Of a DNA stretch of 64,000 nucleotides, positions 55,274-64,000 are shown one piece after another. How positions within the stretch are numbered: the stretch's first letter is position 1; every line of letters begins with the position of its first letter. Origin of the DNA: Deltaproteobacteria bacterium (GTDB taxonomy: Bacteria > Myxococcota_A > UBA796 > GCA-2862545); contig SBGP01000035.1 of the NCBI GenBank assembly GCA_006226595.1, positions 1 through 64,000 of the forward strand, read 5' to 3'. A program made the translations under genes and the position numbers. The notes under the pieces are model-generated. The model ran no database searches, was not told where the DNA came from, and saw nothing but the letters and a program-made list of their open reading frames with translations.

Positions 55274-57127
55274 ATGCTCAAGTGGGTCATCCTTGGTCTC
55301 GGCCTTGCGACCTCCGCGCAAGCGGCTGAGGTTCCCGAGACCACACCAGTTCCGGCTTTCGCGGGACCGCTCGACGATCTCAAGGCCGAGCAGGAAGCGA
55401 AGCAGGCCGAGAAGGACGCCGCCGCCGAGGCTCGCCTCGCCGAGCTCGAGAAGGCGCGATCCGGCAAGATGGCGCGCGTCGTCGTCCTCAAGTGGAAGGG
55501 CAGCAACGCCGGCTATGACAACGACACCGTGCAGCGCACGGTGAAGACGCGCATCGCCCGGCCGGACGCGAAGTTCATCTCCGAGATCGACCTGTACCAG
55601 GCCGGCCGAAAGGAGCCCGATCGCACCAAGCGGCCGTTCGAGCAGCGCGGTAGCGTGCCGGACGAGATCATCCCCGTCATCGACGGCGCCGTGGCCGACA
55701 TCGAGACGGTGCCGTGGAACGGCATGTCCGAGGCCGACTGGGGCATCACCGCGAACAACCTCCGCGACCTCGCGAAGCAGGTGTGGTTCGTCGATCGTCC
55801 CGAGCTGCGCGAGCCGCTGTTCAAGCTCTACGTGCAGATCGGCCGCGCGGCCGAGAACCAGAACTACTCGGCCCCGCCGTTCTACGAGAACATCGGCGGT
55901 CAGCCGGTGAACTACTATTGGTTCCTCGCCGGCGCGCTGGCCCACGAGGACGGCGAGCTGCTCGCCTCCCTGTCGAGCGCGGACCTGCGTGGTGCCATCG
56001 AGTACTACAAAGGCGCGATCGAGAGCGGTCAGATCCCGAAGATGACCCTGGCCTTCGAGATGGAGGACAAGTGGGATCCGAAGGAGTTCGCGGGCGAGTA
56101 CGAGGTCTTCATCAACGGCCTTCCGTACATCATCAGTGACCCGGACTCGCTGCTCAAGGTGCCGCCCGGACGCGTGGACGTGTACCTCAAGCGCTCCGAT
56201 GGCCACTCGATCTCCGACTCCATCCAGCTCGACAAGCTCGACGACAAGATCTACTTCGTGCGCGACGTCGCCCGAAAGAAGATGGGCATCGACTTCATCG
56301 ACCAGCTGATGGAGAACCCGAACCTCTGCAACCCCGAGGTCGACGGCGACATCCTCACGTACCTCGCTATCTACGCGAAGCTGCATCCGGATGCCGAGAT
56401 CTACATTGGCGTCGCCGAGGCTGGAAACCCCAACAAGATGCTCATCTGGAAGTACGACCGTCCGACGGCGACCATCCAGAAGATCCTCGACCCCACCGGC
56501 GGCTTCCCGGTTCGCTTCGCGGCGTACATGGGCGCGGGTGTGACGTTCAACGGCGCGTCGGTCAGCGAGCCCGAGGTCACCTGTGATGACCCGCTCGACC
56601 CGACCTCGTGTACGCAGACGCCTCCGGCTCCGAGCTTCGGCATCGGCGGCATCCCGCTGTGGTTCCAGCTGCGCGCGCACTACGGGCGCCTGATGGTTCC
56701 GATGGGCATCGAGTACAACGCCACCGTCGCCAAGGATGACGAGGACAACCCGCAGCCGTATTTCGACCTGTTCCAGAGCGATGGCTACGACACGGTGACC
56801 AGCGGCGGCGACCTCGCGTACCGCGAGCGCTTGTTCTCCCGCCTGATCTACACCGGTGTCGGCGTGATGCTCGGCAAGGACGCGGCGGTGGGCCTTGGTC
56901 CGCGCGGCTACATCCGCACCGGCTGGTACAACGTGCCGCACATGCTCGATATGACCGGGCACGTCGGCTACACGACCCAGGCGCCCATCGACAAGAACAG
57001 CGGTCGCGTGCGCCTCGTCGTCGATGCCGATGCGTACTTCGGGTTCATGATTCCGATCAAGCACACGATCCGCGAGGATGTGCCGCCCACCTTCGGCATT
57101 CAGGCCGCGGCCGGCATCACCTTCTGA
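55274..57127 (+). CDS. Secreted protein with C-terminal beta-rich region
   Basis: This 617-residue exported protein has a signal peptide (MLKWVILGLGLATSAQA then AEV) and a short coiled coil (residues 35-65). The middle contains a PEGA-like segment (EYEVFINGLPYIISDPDSL, KVPPGRVDVYL). The C-terminal 200 residues are beta-rich with alternating hydrophobics and end in an aromatic residue (ITF), which fits an outer-membrane barrel. Family not recognised. Confidence 0.7.
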   Translation: MLKWVILGLGLATSAQAAEVPETTPVPAFAGPLDDLKAEQEAKQAEKDAAAEARLAELEKARSGKMARVVVLKWKGSNAGYDNDTVQRTVKTRIARPDAKFISEIDLYQAGRKEPDRTKRPFEQRGSVPDEIIPVIDGAVADIETVPWNGMSEADWGITANNLRDLAKQVWFVDRPELREPLFKLYVQIGRAAENQNYSAPPFYENIGGQPVNYYWFLAGALAHEDGELLASLSSADLRGAIEYYKGAIESGQIPKMTLAFEMEDKWDPKEFAGEYEVFINGLPYIISDPDSLLKVPPGRVDVYLKRSDGHSISDSIQLDKLDDKIYFVRDVARKKMGIDFIDQLMENPNLCNPEVDGDILTYLAIYAKLHPDAEIYIGVAEAGNPNKMLIWKYDRPTATIQKILDPTGGFPVRFAAYMGAGVTFNGASVSEPEVTCDDPLDPTSCTQTPPAPSFGIGGIPLWFQLRAHYGRLMVPMGIEYNATVAKDDEDNPQPYFDLFQSDGYDTVTSGGDLAYRERLFSRLIYTGVGVMLGKDAAVGLGPRGYIRTGWYNVPHMLDMTGHVGYTTQAPIDKNSGRVRLVVDADAYFGFMIPIKHTIREDVPPTFGIQAAAGITF

Positions 57128-57128
57128 C

Positions 57129-57971
57129 GTGGACGTCTCCGCCGCCCTCGGCGCGAGCCCGCACGCCCCGCTCCTCCTCGAGGGGAACGGGGCGTGCGCC
57201 GTTGCGCACCATCCACCCGCCCCGGCGCTCGCGCAGCTGAGCTCGCCGCACGTGCTGCCGTGCGTGGGCTTCGTCGACGTGGGCGGGCAGGCGAGGGGGC
57301 TGTACCCGTACCACCCCGGCGCCGATCTCGAGGTCCTTGCCGAGCGTCACCCGGATGGGCTGCCCGCGCCGTGGGCCGAGGCCATTGCCGCCGATCTGCT
57401 CGCGGCGGTCGATGCCCTGGCCCCGCACGGACTCGCACCGGTCGTACGCGAGGAGGACCTTCGGGTCGGAGCGGACGGCGTGGCGGTGGTCGTGCGCGTC
57501 CGCGAGAGCTCGCCGGACGATGCGAGACGAGCCCTCGCCGACCTCATCGAGCGGCTCACCGAAGAGTCCGAGGCGGAGCGCGTGTCGGCGGCCGTGCTCG
57601 ACGGCACCGTGGGACCGGGCGAGCGCCGCGCCGTCGCGGATGTGCCCCGACGCGTGCCCACGGCGCTTCAGGTGGATGCGGCAAAGGCCAGCGCGCCACC
57701 ACCGAAGTTGGTCGTGGCCCGCATCGGCGTGCTCATCCTCGCGCTCGGCCTGTCCATGGGCTGGATGATGGCGCCGCGCGCCTCGAGCACCCCCCGGATT
57801 GATGTGCCCGGAGCGGTCGGCATGTCGCTGCAATGCACCGACGCCAGCTGCGAGGTCCACGCGACGTTCGCCGATGGCGACGCGTCGGGTAGGGTGGACG
57901 TGGCGACCGCGCAGCACTACGTCTGCCAACGCACCGCGAGAACCCTGGAATGCACCGTCTCCTCCCCCTGA
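57129..57971 (+). CDS. Degenerate Ser/Thr kinase-like protein with membrane helix
   Basis: This 280-residue protein follows a shrunken kinase fold: a hinge-like section (LSSPHVLPCVGFVDVGGQARGLYPYH) and a helix (EAIAADLLAAVDALAPHGL). In place of the HRDLKPEN loop it has APVVREEDLRVGADG, so the catalytic Asp, Lys and DFG are missing. A membrane helix at about 200-218 (VVARIGVLILALGLSMGWMM) and a short Cys-containing exterior end follow. GTG start right after the previous stop. Confidence 0.6.
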   Translation: MDVSAALGASPHAPLLLEGNGACAVAHHPPAPALAQLSSPHVLPCVGFVDVGGQARGLYPYHPGADLEVLAERHPDGLPAPWAEAIAADLLAAVDALAPHGLAPVVREEDLRVGADGVAVVVRVRESSPDDARRALADLIERLTEESEAERVSAAVLDGTVGPGERRAVADVPRRVPTALQVDAAKASAPPPKLVVARIGVLILALGLSMGWMMAPRASSTPRIDVPGAVGMSLQCTDASCEVHATFADGDASGRVDVATAQHYVCQRTARTLECTVSSP

Positions 57972-59419
57972 TTGCCGTCCTCCTCGGCTCTGTTGCCCAG
58001 GCCGCGCCCACTGTCGTGTGGCTCGAGCCCGAAGTGCCGGACGAGACGGCGCGGAAGAAGGTCGAGCGCCTGCTCGAGCTCGAGGCGACGCACATCTCGC
58101 ACCCGGAGCTCGCGTTTCCGCCCGCGCCGCTGACCGACGAGGATGCCGCGGACTACGAGCGCCTTGCCGACCTCATGCTCGAGGCCCGCACGCGCTGGAA
58201 CGAGTACGAGGTCGAGTACGGACTGGCCGAAGATCTCTCCGGGGCGCTGCGCCAGATCGACGTCCTTCGCGATGGCAAGGATCTCCGCGCGGTGGTCGAC
58301 GCGAACCTCGTGATCGGTGCTGCGATGGCGATGGCGACGACCCCCGAGGAGCTCCGCGGGGCTGCCCGTGCCGAGCCCTACCGGGTCACCCTCTCCGGGG
58401 TGCCGATGAGTCGCGGCTGGGTGCAGGCGAGCGCGCTGGATCCCGATCGCGAGGTGGTCCGCGCCGACCTCGTCGATGGCTCGCGCTACCCGCAGTACAC
58501 CGAGTTCGCGTCGAGCTACGGACAGCTTCCCGAGGGCTCGATCGATCTCACGGCCGCGCCCCGCGGCACGGTCGTGATGGTGGACGGTGAGCCGGTCGAG
58601 CCCGGCACCGCCGAGGTGTTCGCGCCGGCGGGCATGCACTACGTGCACCTCGACATGGACGGCAAGGTCATCGGACGCATGACCGTGGACGTCGCGCCAC
58701 AGAAGGTCGCCGCGCTGCCGCTCGCCGTGTCACTGCCGGACCTCGGCCAGGCGCGCAGCGCGTTGCTCGAGGGCAGCACCGAGTTCCCGAAGGCCGTGAG
58801 CGAGGCGCTCGAGGGCCTGGCGACCGACCGGACGCTGTACGTGGCCGCCGTCGACGACGGAAAGGTGTCGCTCGAGCCGTGGACCGGCAACGCCGCCAAG
58901 GCCAAGCGCCGCCCGGTGACCGTGGTCGCCGCGGGCGAGCTCGGCGCCGGCGTGGTGATGTCCACGATCTTCGAGGGCTCCGATGGCGAGAAGGAGACCG
59001 TGCTCGCGGGCAACGGCTCGCTGGGCTTCGAGGTCGGCATCTACAACTTCGCCATCCTCTTTGGCAGCGATGTCGCCATCACCCCGGGACGCGTGATCCT
59101 CTACGGCAACAGCGACATGACCGCGAACGAGGCCACGAGCGTGCTGCCGATGCCCTATGGCGGCTTCGGCGCGTACGTGATGCGCCCGCGTGGCCGCAAC
59201 GCGACCTTGCTCCTCGCCGGCACCTACGGCTGGCAGGGCCCGGCCCACTGGGGACTCGGCGGGCGGGTGGCCCTCGGCATCCCGACCGGCGAGACGAGCT
59301 GGGTGCGCTTGTCGCTCGGCGGCACCCATGCCGGCAAGAGCGCGTGGGACGAGGCCCTCGGCCAGACGATTCCGCTCCAGTCGCTGTACTTCCGCATCGG
59401 AATCGGCGCGCGACTGTAG
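57950..59419 (+). CDS. Secreted protein with C-terminal barrel-like region
   Basis: This 489-residue exported protein has a signal peptide (MHRLLPLIAVLLGSVAQA then APT). Helical residues 30-130 are followed by a PEGA-like section (PRGTVVMVDGEPVEPG) and a beta-rich C-terminus ending in ARL. It resembles its neighbour at 55274 in layout but not in detailed sequence. It overlaps the pseudokinase gene by 22 bases, so the two are translationally linked. Confidence 0.7.
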   Translation: MHRLLPLIAVLLGSVAQAAPTVVWLEPEVPDETARKKVERLLELEATHISHPELAFPPAPLTDEDAADYERLADLMLEARTRWNEYEVEYGLAEDLSGALRQIDVLRDGKDLRAVVDANLVIGAAMAMATTPEELRGAARAEPYRVTLSGVPMSRGWVQASALDPDREVVRADLVDGSRYPQYTEFASSYGQLPEGSIDLTAAPRGTVVMVDGEPVEPGTAEVFAPAGMHYVHLDMDGKVIGRMTVDVAPQKVAALPLAVSLPDLGQARSALLEGSTEFPKAVSEALEGLATDRTLYVAAVDDGKVSLEPWTGNAAKAKRRPVTVVAAGELGAGVVMSTIFEGSDGEKETVLAGNGSLGFEVGIYNFAILFGSDVAITPGRVILYGNSDMTANEATSVLPMPYGGFGAYVMRPRGRNATLLLAGTYGWQGPAHWGLGGRVALGIPTGETSWVRLSLGGTHAGKSAWDEALGQTIPLQSLYFRIGIGARL

Positions 59420-59464
59420 TCGAACGCCGGCTGGGGGACGCGCCACTCGCGCATCCCGGCGCTG

Positions 59465-61564
59465 CTAGTACATGCCGTCCACGTAGTGGAAGTGCTCGCC
59501 GAAGTGCACGCGGTTGATCTGCTTGCCCATCTTGTAGAGCTCACCGGCGATCGCGACGATGCAGTGCTTCATCGACACGGGCTCGTTCTCGCTCGCGGCG
59601 ACGATGCAGGCGTTGATCGCCGAGTTGATGATGTTGCCGCCCGCGATGTGGAACTGGGTCGCGAGGTAGTCGACATCGAGGTCCTCGTGACGCGGGGCGT
59701 ACTCCGGGATGGCGCGCTGCCACAGCTTGCGACGCTCGTTGGCCGACGGCATCGGAAACTCGATGACCGCGCCGAAGCGACGAAGGAACGCCTCGTCGAT
59801 GTTCTCCTGGAGGTTGGTGGTCAGGATCGCGCAGCCCTCGAAGACCTCGAGGCGCTGCAGGAGGAAGCTGACCTCCTGGTTGGCGAACCGGTCCTGGGCC
59901 TGCTTCACGTCACCGCGCGAGCCGAACAGGGAGTCGGCCTCGTCGAAGAGGATGACCGCGTTGCCGCCCTCGGCGGCGTCGAAGATCTCCTTGAGGTTCT
60001 TCTCGGTCTCACCGACCCAGCGGCTGATGACCGCGGAGAGGTCGACGCGGAACATGTCGTAGCCGAGCGACCCCGCGATCACCTCGGCACACATCGTCTT
60101 TCCGGTACCCGGACCGCCCGAGAACAGCGCCTTGATGCCGTAGCCACGCGCGCGTACCTTCGAGCCGCCCCAGCGGTGGTACACGGTCTCCTGCTGGGCC
60201 AGGTAGTTCTCGAGGTGCTTGAGCTGGTTGAGGATCTTGTCCGGGAGGATGAGGTCTTCCCAGCGGTAGCGAGGCACGACGTGCTCGGCGAGACCGCTGA
60301 ACTCGGGGCGCGCTGCCTCGCGACAGGCCGCCCAGATCGTGTCGAGATCGGGCTCCTCGCCGCCGGCCTCCGCGAGCGAGCGCTCGCACACGTACTCGAT
60401 GGTGGTGCCGCCCACGGAGAAGAAGCGCTCACTGATCTCCGGGGCCTTCGAGATGTCCCAGCCACGCTTGGTGAGTGCGTTCTTCCATGCGTCGCGCCGC
60501 TCCTGGTTGGTCGCGCGCCCCACGGGGATCGTCACGTTGGGGCGGTCGGTGCCGAGCATGGTCGCCACCGCTCGTCGGTCGTTGCCGCCCACACACACCG
60601 GGTAGCGGAGCGAGGCGATGGCGGTGCCGAGCGACATCATCTTCATCCGCAGCTGAGGCTCGTCCTGGGTGTCCGGGACGTTGATCAGGTAGGGGATGGT
60701 GCCGTCGAGCTGCAGGTCGCGGATCAGCTCGTAGGGCTGGTCGAGGTAGTTCTTGCACCGCTCGATGTCGACGCGCACCAGCGGTCGGCCGGCCTGGCGC
60801 GCAATCTCGATGGCGACGCCCTCGCGCATACCGGCCGTGCCGCCGACGACCGCACAGGTGATCGCGGTGTTCAGCGACTTGCCCAGCTTCTGGAGGCGCT
60901 CGCGCGAGCTCTTGGGGACGAAGGGCTCGAGGTGGGTGTCGAGCTGCTTGGTGCCATCGCCGAGGGTGACGTGATCCTGGAGGATCCACCGCAGCAGGTG
61001 CGGTGCGGGGTGCACGCGCCGGGTGGTGTGGGTCTCGAAGCCGTCCGGCGGGTTGAGCAGCAGCAGGCGGTTCTGGATCAGCGGCGCACCCGGCAACAGC
61101 CGGGACTGAAGCGACAGGCGCTGGCGGCGCTCCTGACGCAGTACGCGCGTGGCCAGATCGACCGTGAGGTAGGCCTGGTTCAGATTGTCGTTGAGGTACG
61201 CGAAGATCTTGCCGTAGCCGGCGCTGATCTCGGGCGCGAGCGACAGGAGGATGAGGTCCAGGTCGTCGCCGTCGAGCTCGAACGCGCGCCGCAGGCGGCT
61301 GAACTTTCCACCTGGCGCATCCCGGTAGGCCGCCGAGGCGGCGATCGCGTCCTCGAGGCCGTCGGCGCCGACGACGTAGTCGATCTCGCCGTGGGCACGG
61401 AGCAGGCTGTCGACCTCGTCGTCGGTGATCACCGAGCCCCAGAACTGGCCCTTGGCGCGCATGGCGGGGCGGGCCCGCTGTCGGCGCACCGCGCGGAGCA
61501 GGAGGAGGTCGGTGCGACGCAGGCGTCGCGCGAGGTCACTGTAGTAGGAGCCGCGGGTAGACAT
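59465..61564 (-). CDS. AAA+ ATPase of the eCIS-associated type
   Basis: This 699-residue ATPase has a long N-terminal region (1-440) with a degenerate first ATPase-like half ([23 protein letters not shown]) and a classical AAA+ module: Walker A GGPGTGKT near 482, Walker [12 protein letters not shown] near 540, sensor LTTN and Arg finger [10 protein letters not shown]. This layout is that of ATPases in extracellular contractile injection loci (Afp15-like). The start at 61564 lies 197 bases after the DUF4157 gene on the same strand. Confidence 0.85.
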   Translation of the reverse strand: MSTRGSYYSDLARRLRRTDLLLLRAVRRQRARPAMRAKGQFWGSVITDDEVDSLLRAHGEIDYVVGADGLEDAIAASAAYRDAPGGKFSRLRRAFELDGDDLDLILLSLAPEISAGYGKIFAYLNDNLNQAYLTVDLATRVLRQERRQRLSLQSRLLPGAPLIQNRLLLLNPPDGFETHTTRRVHPAPHLLRWILQDHVTLGDGTKQLDTHLEPFVPKSSRERLQKLGKSLNTAITCAVVGGTAGMREGVAIEIARQAGRPLVRVDIERCKNYLDQPYELIRDLQLDGTIPYLINVPDTQDEPQLRMKMMSLGTAIASLRYPVCVGGNDRRAVATMLGTDRPNVTIPVGRATNQERRDAWKNALTKRGWDISKAPEISERFFSVGGTTIEYVCERSLAEAGGEEPDLDTIWAACREAARPEFSGLAEHVVPRYRWEDLILPDKILNQLKHLENYLAQQETVYHRWGGSKVRARGYGIKALFSGGPGTGKTMCAEVIAGSLGYDMFRVDLSAVISRWVGETEKNLKEIFDAAEGGNAVILFDEADSLFGSRGDVKQAQDRFANQEVSFLLQRLEVFEGCAILTTNLQENIDEAFLRRFGAVIEFPMPSANERRKLWQRAIPEYAPRHEDLDVDYLATQFHIAGGNIINSAINACIVAASENEPVSMKHCIVAIAGELYKMGKQINRVHFGEHFHYVDGMY

Positions 61565-61761
61565 GGCCGAAGGCTACCAGCGGAGCGGCTCTCCTGACGC
61601 GCCTGCGGGCTTCGTCACGGCAGGCGGCGCGATGTGGCCCTGCTCATGGGGCGTTCGGACCCGCGGCGGGGCCGACCTCGCGGAGACGCTCACGATCGAC
61701 CGTGACCGGGCGGCGCGCATCCCGATCGCGGCGGATGGCGTCGCCCGCGAAGGGCAGGGGG

Positions 61762-62340
61762 CTAGAAGCTGTTCACCGGCGCGGAGCGGTAGTTCGTCGA
61801 CTCCTGCTGGGACATCATCGTGAACACGACGAATTGCGCGAGATCGCGCACGATCTGCTCGTGGGACTTGCCCTGCTTGCGGAGCGCCTTGTAGGCCTTC
61901 ATGACCTCGTCCTCGGCGCCGCTGGCCTTGCCGGCCTGGTCCTGGCCGCGAACCTTGGCGGTGCCCGGGCCCTGCGACTTCACGTCGCGCATGATCTCGC
62001 CGAAGTCGTCGCCCTTGGCGGAGCGATGGAGCACCATGCGCTCGATGGCCTGGGCCGCGGCTTCCTCGGCGTCGTGCTGGGCGTGACCATCTTCCATGCC
62101 GCCGGACTCCATCTGGTGATGGAGCTCGTGCGCGTAGAGCGCGGCGTCTTCGGGATCGTTCGGATCAAAGTCGTCAGCGACGAAGATGTTCCGATCCATG
62201 GTCATCGCTCGGGCGCCGAGTGCGCGCAGTGCGCGGGTCGCGGTGGGTCCGGTGTAGACCTCTCCGCCATCCGGCATGCTCTTGCGGCGAATTCCACCCT
62301 GGCGCGCCATGAGCCGAGCGGTGAGCTTGGAGTCCGACAT
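61762..62340 (-). CDS. DUF4157/eCIS-core protein with HExxH
   Basis: This 192-residue protein has the eCIS-core (DUF4157) pattern DRNIFVADDFDPNDP, then HELHHQ with His71, Glu72 and His75. In eCIS loci this domain precedes effectors or marks a chaperone-like component. Here there is no C-terminal toxin, only a helical tail. It has GGAGAG upstream and is divergent from hutF with 26 bases between start codons. Confidence 0.8.
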   Translation of the reverse strand: MSDSKLTARLMARQGGIRRKSMPDGGEVYTGPTATRALRALGARAMTMDRNIFVADDFDPNDPEDAALYAHELHHQMESGGMEDGHAQHDAEEAAAQAIERMVLHRSAKGDDFGEIMRDVKSQGPGTAKVRGQDQAGKASGAEDEVMKAYKALRKQGKSHEQIVRDLAQFVVFTMMSQQESTNYRSAPVNSF

Positions 62341-62366
62341 GTGCTCTCCAATCGCGAGGAGGTTCG

Positions 62367-63692
62367 ATGGAGGTCCTGCGCCCCGACTGGGTGTTCACCG
62401 CGGCCGGGCTTCGACGTGACGTCGCCGTCTGCGTAGACGGTGACCGTATTGTAGGCCTCCTTCCAGCGGAGCGCCAGCCTGACGACGTGGTTCGGCTGCC
62501 AGGGCGGGTCCTGGTGCCCTCCCTGGTCAACGCCCACAGCCACGCGTTTCAGCGCGCGTTCCGCGGTCACGTGCAGTGGTCCGAGGGCGACGACGACTTC
62601 TGGACCTGGCGCAAGGCGATGTACGGCGTGGCCAACAGCCTCGATCCGGACGGTATCGAGGCCATCTCGCGCCTCGCGTTCCTCGAGATGGCCGAGTCCG
62701 GAATCGGTCACGTGGGCGAGTTCCACTACCTGCACCATCGTCCCGGCGGTGGGCGCTATGACGATCCGGACGAGCTTGCGCGCCGGGTGATCTGCGCGGC
62801 GCTCGACGTCGGCATCCGGATCACGCTCTTGCGCGTGGTGTACGGGCGACACAGTCCGGGGCGGCCACTCGAGCGCGACCAGGCACGCTTCGGAGATCGC
62901 GATCCGGTCGAGGCGCTCGCGGCGGCCGAGCGCCTGGCCGCGCATCCGGATCCGCGCGTCACGGCGGGCATCGCGCCCCATTCCGTTCGCGCCGTGCCTC
63001 CGGAGTGGCTTGGCGAGCTCGCGCAGTGGGATGGGGTGGTGCACGCCCATGTCGCCGAGCAGCCCGCCGAAGTCGCGGGGTGCTTCGCGGAGCACGGCTG
63101 CTCGCCGCTCCAGGCCTTTGGCAACGCGGGCCTCGTCGGCCCTGGCTTCAGCGCGGTGCACCTCACGCATCCGAGCCAGGGCGATCTCCCGTACCTGCGC
63201 GCCGCCGAGGGCAACGTGGTCGCCTGTCCGACGACGGAGATGGATCTCGGTGACGGCTTCCTACCGGTCGAAGCGCGCGACCTGCACGTGGCGCTCGGAT
63301 CGGACAGCCACGCGGCGATCGACCTGTTGTGGGAGGCGCGTACCCTGGAGCTGCACGCGCGCGCGATGGCCGGACGTCGCAACGTGCTCTCTCCGCCGGG
63401 TGAGCGGCACGGACTCGCGGAGCGCTTGCTTCGCGCGGCGACGATCGACGGCAGTCGATCGCTCGGCGTCGACAGCGAGGGCATCAAGGTGGGCGCGCCC
63501 GCGGATCTCTGCGCCATCGACCTTCGGCGGGTGGCGGCGGTGGGCATGCCTGCACTCGAGGCCGTGGTGTTCGCGGCGAACCCGGACTGGGTCAGCGACG
63601 TGTGGGTCGCCGGCAAGCGCATCGTCGAGGAAGGGCGGCACCCGGGCCGCGAGCGCATCATCCGCGAGGCGCGTGCGCACCTGCTCCGCTAG
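62367..63692 (+). CDS. hutF: Formimidoylglutamate deiminase
   Basis: This 441-residue amidohydrolase converts N-formimino-L-glutamate to N-formyl-glutamate and ammonia in histidine breakdown. Metal ligands are His57 and His59 in NAHSHAFQRAFRG, with later His in APHSVRAVPPEW, HAHVAEQ and Asp in LGSDSHAAIDLLWEAR. The start at 62367 follows GAGGAGG. Other hut genes are not in the window, except a possible M20 peptidase downstream. Confidence 0.92.
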   Translation: MEVLRPDWVFTAAGLRRDVAVCVDGDRIVGLLPAERQPDDVVRLPGRVLVPSLVNAHSHAFQRAFRGHVQWSEGDDDFWTWRKAMYGVANSLDPDGIEAISRLAFLEMAESGIGHVGEFHYLHHRPGGGRYDDPDELARRVICAALDVGIRITLLRVVYGRHSPGRPLERDQARFGDRDPVEALAAAERLAAHPDPRVTAGIAPHSVRAVPPEWLGELAQWDGVVHAHVAEQPAEVAGCFAEHGCSPLQAFGNAGLVGPGFSAVHLTHPSQGDLPYLRAAEGNVVACPTTEMDLGDGFLPVEARDLHVALGSDSHAAIDLLWEARTLELHARAMAGRRNVLSPPGERHGLAERLLRAATIDGSRSLGVDSEGIKVGAPADLCAIDLRRVAAVGMPALEAVVFAANPDWVSDVWVAGKRIVEEGRHPGRERIIREARAHLLR

Positions 63693-63696
63693 CCGA

Positions 63697-64000
63697 TCAG
63701 GGCTGGCAGCAGGCGCGGCGCACCACGTCCTCGATCACGTCGACGGCGCGGATCAGATCGGCGGTGGCGATCCACTCGTCGGCCTGGTGCGCGACGGTGA
63801 TGGAGCCGGGGCCGAAGATCAGGGGGGCGCTCCCCGCACGCGCGAGGTTGCCGCCGTCGGTGGCGAAGCTCGCTGCCGGTCGCGCGCAGGGCGTGGCGTG
63901 TGGCGCGAGCAGCCCCGCGAGAGCGGTGCCGTCCTCGGTGAGCAGGGAAGGGGTGACGCGGATCAGGTCGGTGCTCGCTTCGGCATCGCCGAGGGACAGG
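63697..64000 (-). CDS. M20-family peptidase/deacylase, C-terminal part
   Basis: This is an incomplete gene whose start lies beyond the right edge. Its 100 visible residues end with FATDGGNLARAGSAP, LIFGPGSITVAHQADEW and a final helix, which match the end of ArgE/DapE/ACY1-like metallopeptidases, including the conserved late His. It stops 4 bases after hutF, convergently. The acylated substrate cannot be told from this fragment. Confidence 0.8.
   Translation of the reverse strand, partial: LSLGDAEASTDLIRVTPSLLTEDGTALAGLLAPHATPCARPAASFATDGGNLARAGSAPLIFGPGSITVAHQADEWIATADLIRAVDVIEDVVRRACCQP

Overview
The window is about 64 kb of very GC-rich chromosomal DNA with strong G/C at third codon positions, so long antisense shadow ORFs are common. 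It most likely comes from a member of the Myxococcota (old Deltaproteobacteria). The evidence is three eukaryote-like Ser/Thr kinases plus a degenerate fourth, two short MYXO-CTERM-like C-terminal anchors (Cys, hydrophobic segment, Arg run), MopE-type metal-binding repeats, several lipoproteins and single-copy housekeeping genes. No prophage, IS element, CRISPR array, rRNA or tRNA was recognised.

Layout. 1-735: a non-coding, hairpin-rich region with a 217/219-bp direct repeat and a TetR-type operator. 736-3222: TetR regulator, AmpG-like MFS exporter and MBL hydrolase. 3271-4365: orphan TRAP substrate-binding lipoprotein. 4588-6375: transglutaminase-elicitor-like lipoprotein ending in two somatomedin-B-like domains. 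6432-9499: PH-like and DUF2786 proteins, then rpsD and rpmG (both cysteine-poor, zinc-independent types) and a membrane protein. 9688-16590: mfd, a membrane protein and a kinase with an FGE-like tail. 16871-22929: beta-helix/MopE/MYXO-CTERM surface protein and a giant OmpA-family protein. 22930-31289: ATP-dependent DNA ligase, persulfide-dioxygenase-like MBL protein, an EIIA-CBS protein with an NhaD/ArsB-type transporter, VOC-SRPBCC fusion, GST and class I fumarase. 31590-34328: a lipoprotein with an F-box-associated (FBA)-like domain and an FG-GAP propeller lipoprotein. 34476-41424: diheme cytochrome c, tail-fibre-like repeat protein, flavoprotein, adenylate cyclase, Tat-exported protein and an A-type Fe-S carrier. 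41468-48539: kinase-ATPase-TPR protein, proS, queE, an unknown protein and a DT-repeat mini-protein. 48613-59419: a cluster of FHA, FHA-like, VWA, kinase and pseudokinase proteins interleaved with secreted proteins. 59465-62340: an AAA+ ATPase and a DUF4157 HExxH protein of the kind found in extracellular contractile injection system (eCIS) loci, here without tail genes. 62367-64000: hutF and a partial M20 peptidase.

The most notable content is eukaryote-like extracellular domain architecture (somatomedin B and FBA folds on lipid-anchored bacterial proteins), the isolated eCIS ATPase/DUF4157 pair beside a kinase-FHA-VWA-pseudokinase cluster, and two genes with no canonical start codon. All functions are read from sequence motifs by eye. 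No database search was run.
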